From contig JADCRB010000034.1 of NCBI GenBank assembly GCA_021464245.1, forward strand, positions 1,178,001 to 1,242,000: 64,000 nucleotides of DNA, written 5' to 3'. The notes beneath the pieces are model-generated. The model was not told the origin of the DNA, made no database searches, and was given only the letters and a program-made list of their open reading frames with translations. The DNA comes from Carallia brachiata. Its lineage: Eukaryota > Streptophyta > Magnoliopsida > Malpighiales > Rhizophoraceae. Numbering within the stretch: the stretch's first letter is position 1; every line of letters starts with the position of its first letter. Below are positions 26,403-37,811 of this stretch, piece by piece. The position numbers and the translations under genes are program-made.

Positions 26403-27920
26403 TCAGACCACGGTGGTGATGTCATTGTATCTGAGTCTTGTTCTATCTGGTGAAAGTCCTTCTTCCAGAACCTTCCTCTTGTTATTATTGGATGCTGGCT
26501 GTGGTGGTGGTTGTTCTTGTTCTCGTGATTGCTGCTCTTGTTGGATTTCTGTTGTTTGCTAGCTCTTGGTTCTTGTGTTTGGTCTTCATTATGAAGGGTC
26601 TAAGCCTATTCAAATCTGACAGTTGAACTGGCTTCAAGAAAAATTCTTCTGCTCCTTCCTCTAAACATCTGTCACCATGTCAATATTACACTTTAAAGCC
26701 TCAAAAAAATAACTTCAGATCCTCAAAATATTCCGCAAAGGGGTTTTATTAAAAAAAAAAAAAAACTAGCGATTGAGCATAATTTGATAAATTTACCTGG
26801 TGATTCTCGAAGGAACATTCTCAGATGACATGATCACTACTGGTATGTTTTTCAGAGATGATGATTCCTGAAATGTCAGAAAAAACAATAATAAATATTT
26901 CTGCATCTTCTTGTGTTGTTGTGGGAAAAAACTGTACACATAAAGTTTCAAATTCCAATATAGTTTCCAAAATGACATGACAAAAGTAGCAATACATGAG
27001 AAACAAACAAATCTTGGAATATCTTGAACTTGATTTGTTTAGATACAAAAATATGTGGCAAAATATTCTCAAAAAGATTTTCATTGACATTCCTCAGCAA
27101 GTGGTTTTTAACATGTAACAAGACAAAGACATGGAGGCAGGCAAAGGCAACTAATAAAGCAATCAGGAAATGGAAAAAAAAAAATCAATCTGAGAAAGAA
27201 ATTCAAGTAGCCCACCTTGCCATGAATAGAAATCGATCTTAAATTAATGGAAAGATTGAGAAAAGAAAAAAGGGAATATAATAATGGCAGAGAATGGAGA
27301 CAAGGAATTGAAACCAAAAGGCTTTACCTTCACTTTCTTAAGCAAATCAAAACCTGACATGCCAGGCATGCAGTAATCTGTAATAATAAGATTCACTCCC
27401 ACTTCCTGTAAAAACAAGAAAACAAAGACAGGAAAGAAAATTTTTTTCAGAAACTAATAACAAAATTTTAAGGAAATTTATGAGCGGAGGAAACTTTGAC
27501 ATAGAGAAGGACAACAAAAGGAATAAAGACAGAAACTTTATCCTGCCTGATTGTTGTTTGGAGAAACAAAAGCTGTGTTTGTATCATTTTTTTTGTCATC
27601 TTCATCAAAACCCAGAAATTCAAGTGCCTTGCTGCCGGAATCAACTGTTGTAACTGCCATGGCACACACGACATAAACATGGGTTTACATTGTAATCAGA
27701 ACCTAATTAAGATACCCACATGAAAAAACATGTTAGCAATGACACCATGAGACTTTATGAATGAAATTTTCTGTTTGGTTGCCAAGAAAAGAACGTAATG
27801 GCATCATGGTTATGTACCTTGATATGATGAATTCTTAAGGAGCCTCTCGATAAGTTTCCTATCTATGAGGCTGTCATCAACAGCCAACACATGAAACTGT
27901 GTTTCTGCTACCATGGCCAT
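26403..27920 (-). CDS. ARR9: Type-A two-component response regulator (ARR8/ARR9-like), 5 exons
   Basis: Negative-feedback regulator of cytokinin signalling, phosphorylated by histidine-phosphotransfer proteins. Exons in transcript order: 27920-27818, 27653-27547, 27405-27328, 26867-26797 and 26668-26403. The receiver domain fills residues 8-140: acidic pair D15-D16 ([17 protein letters not shown]), phospho-acceptor D80 in [13 protein letters not shown], and K132 in [13 protein letters not shown]. No Myb-like output domain follows, which makes it type A. Exon 2 ends at CAG|GCAGGA; with no usable GT nearby, the intron must be GC-AG. The tail is Gln/Pro-rich and ends [20 protein letters not shown], as in ARR8/ARR9, but to reach it the frame must shift once between about 26545 and 26575. 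Uncorrected, it stops early after TTTTASIQ. Exon lengths sum to one base over a multiple of three, which agrees. About 207 residues. The ATG at 27914 is an alternative start. Confidence 0.93.
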
Positions 27921-30900
27921 TGCAGCAGATTCAAGATCCCAAGATTACTTACAAGAATAATAGTCAAAAGAGAAGAAAATAAAGAATATGGATTTATGAA
28001 AAAAAAAATGTCTTTGCAAGTATAATGCTTGCTTTTGTATTTATTTATTGTGTTGGCCCGTTGGTGTTTCTTTGGAATGAGGAGAGGAGGAGGAGGAGGA
28101 GGAGGAAATAAGGGGAAAGGGGGAGGCTTTTTTGTAATGAAGAAACCGAGACCCAACAACAAAATCCACAACCCCACAAAGAAAAATCCGACCAAATCTC
28201 CTCCCAAATCTTGCAAATTTTCCAAGTTGATTTTTGAAATGAATTACAGGAGAAGCAACCCAAAAGGTAATTTTAAAAAATAAAAAAAAACCTCAAAAAC
28301 CCAAGGGAGCAAAATGAATAAAATAAACTTTACAACAGAACCTTGTTGTAGTATAGGAAATGGTTTAAGGAGAAGAAATGAGGAAGTGGGTTTTCTTTCT
28401 TTATAATTTATATCCACAAATGGCCTTGGAAGAGTGAGTCTCTGGGGACATGGGAAATAAAAAGAAAATGTGAGAAAAAACAAAGGGAGAGAGAGAAAAG
28501 AAAATATAATAAAAAGCAAATGGAAAAGAGTGTGGGAGAGAGATATGGAAAGGTGAGTGAGGGACCCATGTAAATCCCCCAAGAGATACAGGTGATGTCA
28601 GCTGAGATGCCTTTTTCTCCCTAATGTGAAATCATGGTTGGCGCTTAAACATATCTTGAGCAGGTGGGGAGAGTGGTGGTGGTGATGGGTTGTGGGGTGA
28701 AGGAAAAGAGAGAAGAAAGAGAGCCCATTTTTCTCTCTTTGATTCCCTTTTCAAGATTTGCTTCCCATGCCCATCCTAATAATCTTCTATATGTTCCTCC
28801 ATACATGGTGTTGCATCATCATTCATGCATCTTTTTACTAAGTGTTTGGAGAGCAGGCAATTTTTTTTTTTTAACACAGAAAAACTGTTATATATATACA
28901 AATTTAACGTAAGGACGTTGAAAAAATTGACACAAAACAAAAATATAATACAACTAAATTGACCGAGTATTAATTTAACTAAACAAATTATTTATTAATT
29001 GAGTACAAAACTCGTTTAAATAAAACTTTTATAAGACAAACTCATAAGAAACGGGAGCTGAAAATTTCTTGGTGTTAACCCATGAAGATAAAATGTAAGT
29101 TTTGTTTTCAATGGCATGAATGCATGATATTAGTTTGGTAAGGTGAAATTAAGTTATGTGTACTAATAAATTTTGCAAGTAAACCGTAGATTATAGATTA
29201 CTTTGCCGTGAAAAATTTAAAAGAAAAGAAATTATTCAAAAATGCCATTGTGGGACCCACCGCTACAACCACCAAAGACGCTAATAATACTAGTTTGTGA
29301 TTTGTGAATCATTAACAATCCAACATTGTGTGACAAGCAATCTAACGCATGAAATATTGTCCATAATTAGGCAAAAAATCAAGCATTTCCCAAATGGGGC
29401 GCTTAGCGAAGAAGCCAATCTTTTTATAAAAAAAAAAATTGTTGGAGGTTGTTTCTATTTATTTTTTTTTTTTTAAGGTTGAATCTTTATGTCCTTGTGT
29501 TCTTCGAGTTAATTTTATTGTCATTCGACCAATTTATTTCTTTGGTCCGGTCAAAAATAAAACATTAGACTAAAATTTTAAAGCCAATAGATTAATAACT
29601 ACACTATTTAGTATTTACTAGAAAGGGCCATGTCTTTTGGGAGGCGCTATTTTCTTTTTCTTTTTCTTTTTCTTGAAAACGTTTGATTATTTTATTTAGG
29701 CAGTTTCAAAATATTAGTAAAGTGATATAAATAATTAAGTAATTAAATATCTAAAAGAATAAAATACATGATAAATTGTCAAATGTCTCTAAAAAAGATT
29801 ATGTAATTACATGAAACTATTTATTTGAATTTATATAGTATTATTTGTTTTTAACAAAGAAGTTGAAAGGTTAAAATGATTAAAATTACTAAGGTTCGAA
29901 CATATAATTAAGAATATTTCAATTAGTTAGTGTTAGAATCAACGCTATAAAGATAAACTATTTTCATGCATGTGGCCTGTTCATGTCTTGAAACAATGTT
30001 CTGCCATTTTAGTAGACACGGAGTATCTCATTTTCCAATTATTGTAGCTTTATACAGTGAAATTCTCTACTTAACTTGGAAATTGGCCACCTTTCTCCTC
30101 GAACTTTCACAATTCTTACGTTGGAATTTTATGACACTTTTCTAGGCAAGAGAAAAAGAAAAATGGTCGTCCGAGACTTTATAGTGCTCGTCTACATTGG
30201 AGATCTCTTATCACATCTCAAGTCAAGATCTTCTTTTGAATCCGTAGCGATTCCTTTTCCGTTGTCTTCAATGCTTACCAAATCTTTTTCAAGATTATGT
30301 CAAAGAATGCATACCATGAAATCTCAGCAATAATGTTGCGATTGACCCTCTAGAAATATATGGCCAATAATCATGTCTTTAATACATTTCTCCCAATTTT
30401 ACATACAATTATGCATGTATAGCATCAATAAATTTCAACAATGTGGAATTTGACCCTCTAGAACGCAAGGCCGAGTGATCTTCAAGTAGATTTATCCTAT
30501 TCGAAACATCATTATGATTTGACCCCAAACATTTAACAGGTCATTTTTGTGATGAAATTAATTTTTTTAAGAACTTTACAACGTAAATATAAAATTTATG
30601 TTATATAAAAAATACATAATTAATTAATAATATTTATTTTAAAAAAATTAATAAATTTTTTACAATTTAATAATCTAAATTTTTATGTATCAATTTTATG
30701 CCTATTATTATGCTCTTACCTAATTTTTTCTTTTTCTCATTCATGTACTATTATTCTCTTACCTAATTTTTTCCTTTTCTCAATGAGTAAATTCTTTTTT
30801 TTTTCTTATGTGATCAATGGTTTTTTTTTTTATTTTAAAAGGAGCCCATCATTGGATGATTTCATAATTACCAGCAATTGCATGAATTTCACTTCCTTCA

Positions 30901-31130
30901 ATTAATAAATCATCGATTTCCAAAAATCCTTTCCTTACAAGCAGATCATTGAAAGGTAAAAACCAGTATTGTGCATGCTTTTCCAATTCCTTCCCATATG
31001 AATGAATCATAGTTTTAGAGATGGAACCAACCGACGGTCAAATTGTGAAATTGATTATTCGAAGTCTAAATCGCTTTAGTTTTCTAATTTGACCAGACGA
31101 AGAAGTGAACAAGAGAAAACCGCTCAATCG
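27921..31130. other. Upstream region of the response regulator and gene-poor DNA
   Basis: The first 800 bp hold a (GGA)n tract and polypurine/polypyrimidine stretches that belong to the leader and promoter of the minus-strand gene. At 29250-29260 there is a perfect GTGGGACCCAC, a TCP-type site, 1.3 kb upstream of the start codon. The remainder is AT-rich, with a few unsupported frames such as that at 30076-30333. Confidence 0.45.
28079..28107. repeat. (GGA)n microsatellite
   Basis: About nine GGA-type triplets in the leader/promoter of the response-regulator gene, read as a polypyrimidine tract (CCT/TCC) in the sense of that gene. Confidence 0.9.
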
Positions 31131-31135
31131 TCCCT

Positions 31136-31315
31136 CAGGATACGCTCTAATAGTTATAGTTCAATACTTTTATTGTAAAGGTCTTGCGTTTAAATCCTAA
31201 AAAATGAGGAGTGAGATTTATGGAATATAAGAGTTATTCTCATTATATACCTCATAATCCAATGGGCCTCATAATCCAATGGGCCTCCTAATGAACTCAA
31301 AAAAAAGAAAACCGC
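31136..31315 (+). mobile_element. SINE-like element, copy B, with an internal 17-bp duplication
   Basis: Matches copy A at 5481-5640 block for block. It starts at 'tctaatagttatagttcaat', passes a box-B-like 'gtttaaatccta', and ends in 'gggcctcctaat' plus an A-rich tail. Near the end 'cataatccaatgggcct' occurs twice in tandem, once more than in copy A. Confidence 0.55.
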
Positions 31316-34119
31316 TCAACTCATATGATCAGACTGGCCTAGTGTAATTAATGAATTAGTCAAGTCAATGCTAAAAATTTCTTTTCTTATTTTTTTCAGA
31401 AAAAAATTGTATATAATTATATTATATAATTAAAAATACTTATAGATATCTACTTAAATATTATTCAAATAATATTTTATTTAGTTTCATATAATATAAA
31501 ATTAGTAATTTTTTCTTAAATAAAAAATAAGATTTGATTGGATTGACAGTCAAACTGTTAATTTAGTAAACTAGATTCTAGATTAGGTCAAGCTCTGATG
31601 ACTGATCCGAATTTAAAAACTATGGAATGAACCCCCACAAAGGTTCTGCTTCACGTTAGAATTAATATATCTAATAAATTGTGGGTATGGTTGTCATGTA
31701 GCGTTGACCTTATAATTGCAATATCAAATCCCTATAGGATTGGGATACCACGTATAGTTTTCTGATCAAGTTAAAAGGTAACATAAATTAATTGCTGTAT
31801 GCATCAAGAAAATGCCCAAAACTGCATATTTCATCTCCAAGCCAAATGCACTTAAAAGAATAACAATTGTAAATTAAGTTTAAAATAAGGCCAAACACAA
31901 ACATATAAAAATCATAGAAAATTCTCTTCATGGAAGGTTACAAATACAAAACCTTGGCCTACATAAGCTAGCCTTGTTTATATTTGTCAAAAATTTTTAA
32001 TGTAAAAGATTCTCCGACAGACTTTAATACATCGTACAATTTGTCACACATTATCCACACCAATAAGATTGCAAAACCTTGGCTCCTTGGAGACATGTAA
32101 CCAGTTCCTAAACATTACCAATAGTGTCATTGGCCGGGATACTCAGCTGTTGCCTGAGTTTGGTGATTGGACCTGCAAATCAGAGGAAGGTTTGGGTTGG
32201 AAGTGTTTTTTAGTGTTAGCATTTTAATAATTAAGTTACTATGAGTACGAAATATACAAGAGAGTAACCATAGCTGTTGACCTATTGCTTTGATGGAAGC
32301 TAAATTGGAATAGGTTAACACGTCTAGGCCATATGTATATTCCATTTCCACCATCTTTCGACAAAGAATAACCCACTCTACAAGGCTGCAACAGTACGAT
32401 TCAATCTGTGTTTGTCTGCCCAAATAGGAACCTAGCACATCCCCCCTATCAAGTTATTATGTTCACTTTGGCTCTACCATTGTTTGAGTGACATTTGGTT
32501 CTTCATTGACCCCAGAAAAAAAAAACACTCAGTATCCGGATCTTGCCCAGTTAGTACCACCACACCACTCATTATTTGCTTGGGAGGCGGAAAATATGGG
32601 GAGATGGAAGGAAAATGCAAAGAAAATGTAACAAATTATTATTAAAAAAAATATCCAGTTATATTACAAAAATCCACGAGACAAAATTTTGGAGTAATCT
32701 CTTAATCGAATTCGAGGCCCTTTCTCTTAGATTGGCATAATATATACTTGACACATACAAGAAGATCAAGAAAAGAAGAAGCTAAAAACGTGGTTGGTGG
32801 ATTGGAAGATGAATTCTATTATATGATTATATCTTAAATTATATTGAAATAATCACGTAATTTATTTGATAGTATTTAATAATTTATTTATATTTTATTT
32901 ACATTCCATCATTCAACAACTTATATTACTTTAATCTTATTTTAATTTTATTTTAAAAATCTCATCAAATATTTTCATTAAAAATATGCTCACAGGGAAA
33001 GGGGTTTACGAGCGAGGCAACTTGTCACTGTATGCTTTGTTGTAACATAGGCCAGAGAATAACGATGAAAAGTTAGCTTTTGTGTGCCAAAATATGGTCC
33101 CCGTCGTCTCTATCCCTCTCCCTCTTTCTACATTTCCGGCACTTTCTCCTTGGGTTATTATTATTATTATTATTATTGTTTGGGTGCTTCTCCTTGGTCC
33201 CCTCTCGATCCCTTTAGTTCTCTCCATAGCTGAAAAATAAGCTATGAAAATGGCTTAGAAGTTGATATGGGTCATCGCGTTTTGCTTGACATGCATGATT
33301 TTTTTGTTTTGTTTTTCGACCCAAACATGCATGATTCATAAGCTTTACTTTTTGTCGCCACTGTCACAGTACTTTATTGTTTATTAACAAGCTAGTAAAT
33401 ACAACTTGGAAGTCGATTTCAACACAAAATTTGAAATTGCCTAAGAAAAAAGGAACTGATAACCAAATGAAAAGCATTCATTTGTGTCAGCATAGGAACA
33501 ATGAGGGTTTAGTGTTCACTCTCTTTAAAAAAAAAAAAAAAGGAAAATTAAAGAGAATAAAGCGCGCATGTTGGGGATGTTTATGGTTTAATAACTTTTG
33601 AGGTCTGATGAACGTGTATGTTGTGTTATGATTAATTGATCTCTAATCAATACCTTTGTCTATAATACAGAATGAAAGAAGTTACAAATAATTAGCCTAA
33701 TTTTTAGTATTTGACTTGCAATTAATGAAGGAATATTGTTGGGCCAATGTCAACTAGATGAAAATCTTGACATGCTTAAAAATTCTCAACATGTGTCTGC
33801 ATTCGATGGACCTCGGTCCATTCATGTTGGTACATCATTTAAATAATTGCATATTAAAATGATATGCCTCACCCAACGCCACAAATTTATTTGAATGTCA
33901 CCTGTTTCTTCTTCTTTTTTTTTTTAATCAAAATGGGAAAAATTAACCAAGAAAACTAAGAATGACTAGTTAAACCAACAAACTCTGTTAACTTTCTCTT
34001 AGCAATGCAACTCTCATTCTATCCTTCCAAAAAGAATCTACCATATTTGGCGAAAGATTCACACAAATAATCAATTGATCTAAAGAAAACTGTCCAACAT
34101 TTACAACATAATCAGCACA

Positions 34120-34152
<33 letters not shown>

Positions 34153-37100
34153 CACTACTGTGTATCTTGAAGAGTTAAAAGAGAAGAGATTGTGATACAA
34201 CAAATGAGCAGCAAATATTTTGAGAGAATTTTAAGGATTTGAAATTGTAAATGAAACCACATAAATACATATATAATATACAAACAGTTTCAATAATAAA
34301 ATGGAGGGAAGAAAAAAAAAAAACTTTTATGACACCTTAAAATGGTGGGTATGTGTAAAATGAGGGCAGGACGAAACTGAATTAATTAACAGATGGTAAG
34401 TCGTTTTCAAGACCCCAAAATATTCCTTTGCATTTCAGACAAACATGGAGACATGTGGCTCATCATAATATGTAGTTGTTAAGCAATGTTTTATTATTAA
34501 TTATGAGATGCATGAATCATGATTCCAACAAAATTCTAAAACCATAGCGTTCTAATGGTATAAAACAGCTGATGTCATGGTCATGATTCCGATCTAATAG
34601 AGAGTAATTTTTTTGTTTTAGAAAAATTAAGCATCAATTATTGTGTAAGAACCCCGACAAATCCTTGGTAGGTCAACCTTCAATACAGTGATAAAAATGG
34701 ATTGTCTTGGATCTTCTCCAGCACAGGAGCAGATATGGTAGTTGACCTTTCTCTAATCGATGTCGATTATTAAGATAGGCATTGCACACAAGCATTATCA
34801 TTATGTATCATTGAAGGCCTACCTAATTATTTTATGTTGACTTCTTGAAGAGCAAATTCTATGCTTCCAAAGGATCCCCCAAAAAAAAAAAAAATCAGTT
34901 GGGCAGTATTTCATGCACATAGTCAATTCAAAGTATCTTTAAATAAAAAAAATATACAATTAACAATTAAAATATATGAATTTATATTTTGAATATGTAA
35001 AATTTATCGAATTTATGTGACTATATCGTATCTACAAAATCTTTCAAATTTTCATCTTCTGATATGATTTTACATGTTTTATATTTTTTTTATAATAACT
35101 AAAAATTAAATCTTAAATCTGAAATTTAGAGTTTAGATAATTTATCGTCAGAATTTATTATTGTTCGTGGAATTTGTGCATGTTTTTTGTGGCTACTTCC
35201 CGAATGACAGAAAACAGTGGATTAAGGGCACAAATGGCAATTTATAATGGATCCCTTGCACATGTGTACTTTGAGATTAACCCAATTAAAATTAATTTGA
35301 CAAGCCAACAAAGTTGTAGTCGTTAAAGCTGGTATTGCAAAGCCTGTCCCTTTCTTTGGGGTAGTATTTGCCTGATTGCCTCCTGAATCCATATGGCATA
35401 TTCTGCCCATCGTATCGATGCAAATCGTTGGTTTTACTAATTATTTCTTTTTCATATTTTCTTTCCTCACCGAGCAAATTTAATTTTCTTTTTTTTTTAA
35501 TTTTCTAAATGCGGAGGGAAAGGGAGTAAGGTTGCACCCGATCTAACCAGGCATCAACCAGCAAGCAAACATGGGATAATTTCTCATTTTAATTTCCTTC
35601 TTTTCTCTTTTATTTTTGAGGCTTAGTTAACAATAATTATGTAACGTGGGATAATCACTCTTTTTGAAACTTCCATAGAAACTGTAACGAAAATTAGACC
35701 TCAACCTTTTTTTTTTTTTTGGGGGGGGGGGGATTATCATCAAAATTAATGGTCAACTAGTATTTCCCTTTAATTAAACTGTTAACATATCATGGCGTGG
35801 TCCTACATAATTGATTGAAGGTTTTTTTAAGAAAAGAGATTAAAATTTGATGGCGATAAAAGCCAAAATTGCTCAATTATTCAGCAAGATCGCTCATTTC
35901 ACAAAATTGTTTTGGCTACTCGTTTTCCTAAATTTGTTTTCACATGGATGATGACGCCAAATTCTTCTTTAATGGTTATCGAGTAATTATTTGATGGAAG
36001 GCAAACTTACAGTTGCATAAGACTAACGACAAAACCTTCCAAAATTGCAGTTATTAACTGATTCATAAAGCAAAGATGGGTGGACCCATCGTCTTTGTCT
36101 CACATTTCAAGAAGAAAGAATTTGCTTTTTTAAGGACAAAAGATCATTCATAAGCAGGAGGAGCTTTAAAAAAAAATATAAAATGAGAGAGGGTCACTAT
36201 ACGACAACGTAAAGATGGACACACAAAAGACATACAGTTAATTCAACAGTTTATCTATTTTTTTAAAATTTAATATACTTTTCATGATTTAATAGTCTAA
36301 ATCTCTGCGTGCTTACCGTTTTCTTATTCATGCACATTTACTTATCTTTTTTCAAAATAAAAAAAAAGGAGGAGCTTTCAGAAATCATGATTCTTGCCGG
36401 GTTTTGTGGGGATTCAATTGTTCTTTTTCTAAAGAACTTGTAAAATGCTCTTGGCACTCCCAGTAAATAAATTGTTGGACAAATAGAAAAGCTAAAACCA
36501 AATAAAAAAAAAAAAGAAAAAATATATGGGAACTAGAGAGAGGGGGACAGGAAGCGATGGAAAGAAAAATGACAGAACAGAAAACGGGGGAAGAATATAT
36601 TATTATTATTATTATTTTAATCTTTTGAGAATGAATTATTTCTTTCCGTATGTTTGGATTTGGGGAAAACCAAGAGAAATGAAAGAACGAAACAGAGGGA
36701 GAAATGAGGGAAAATAAAGAAACATGTCCAATTCCCCATCATTCTTTTTGGTTAAAGAGGAGAAGAATATATGGGCACAATGGATGAAGATTTTGCTTTC
36801 ACTTTCTCTTTTGAACTTTTGGCAGACCGGTGAAAATTTTTTTACCTTTTGTTGGAATCTTTTCTATGGATATCTATCAGAGTTTCTTTCATTTATCAGT
36901 TAATATTTCTCTTCAATTCCCCGGGTAAAGCGGCTGGATGGATTGCCGGGTCCACGTTGCAATCAATGCTTGTCTTGGCTAGAAATCTGTACTTTATAAT
37001 TTACAGGTCATTGTTGCATTTCAAAACATGCGTAACGAATCTTTAATTAGGATTTGAATCTTGATGTAATCACGTAAGGGATAGCCATATGATACACTTA

Positions 37101-37564
37101 GCACTATTATAATAAACTAAATTACCTTTTTTTATCACAACTTCAGACAATAGAGTAATGATAATAAGTCAGTGTGTTTTTATGTATGTGATCCAAATTT
37201 AAATTTTTATCTTCGCAGCTAACGTCTTTGTTAGAAAAAATAAGTTAGGTGGGTTGAAGTACAGTATTGGGTTTCAAATTTAACAATCGCTCTAATTATT
37301 TATGGTGAAATCTCACTCGACTCTACCAGTACTTAAGTGATAAACTCATGTTATAAGAGATAATTAAATAACGATAACAACGAGTATAACTTATAAATTC
37401 TATTCATAGATATAATGATCAATATCTGCGATGTACTTTTTTTCTTTAAAAAAAATTACCATCTTTTCTTTTTCTTTTTTTTTGGTCTAACCATTTATTC
37501 TTTTTCTGAACAACAGGAAACTAAATGAAATGGGTACCCTAAAAATAAAAACAATAGATTGGTA
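31316..37564. other. Gene-poor AT-rich region
   Basis: No frame here looks like protein. Landmarks are a (TTA/ATT)n tract near 33157-33178, an (AG)n tract at 34126-34152, a T14-G12 junction at 35707-35732 and an (ATT)n tract at 36598-36616. A minus-strand open stretch at 32127-32438 and another at 35222-35477 have mixed composition but match nothing I recognise. Confidence 0.5.
34126..34152. repeat. (AG)n microsatellite
   Basis: About 13 AG units without interruption, in intergenic DNA. Confidence 0.95.
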
Positions 37565-37811
37565 TTAAGGACGCGATGGCCTGTGATTAATGGTTATGGA
37601 CATATGGGCTTTTGGCCGGCGGTTCCAGCGTTTGTTTAGGGGTAGCTTTGGGCCTTCGTACTCGCCTGGGGTGGGTCTCTTCTTGCACTTCTAGTATGCG
37701 TGGTTGCGTGCTTGGGCCTGGTCTTTGTATTGGGCTTGGGTCTGAGCAGGGCCTTGTAAATCTGGTTTTCTTTAATGCAATTTCTCTTTCTGACAAAAAA
37801 AAAAAAAAAAG
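37565..37811 (+). mobile_element. 3' end of a 5'-truncated LINE with poly(A) tail
   Basis: A GC-richer island of about 230 bp ends in 'gtaaatctggttttctttaa', then 'tgcaatttctctttctgac' and a 16-bp A run. This closing string is typical of the 3' untranslated region of plant L1-type LINEs. Nothing upstream resembles ORF2, so the copy is 5'-truncated, the usual outcome of LINE insertion. I did not find a clear target-site duplication. Confidence 0.5.

Noticed and set aside
30076..30333. 85-codon open frame upstream of the response regulator
   Set aside because: No family resemblance, AT-rich setting and no splice or promoter context.
32127..32438. 103-codon minus-strand frame
   Set aside because: No recognisable motif, and no exon-like borders that extend it.
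35222..35477. Overlapping minus-strand frames with Gly/Asn-rich composition
   Set aside because: Two frames are equally open and neither resembles a known protein.
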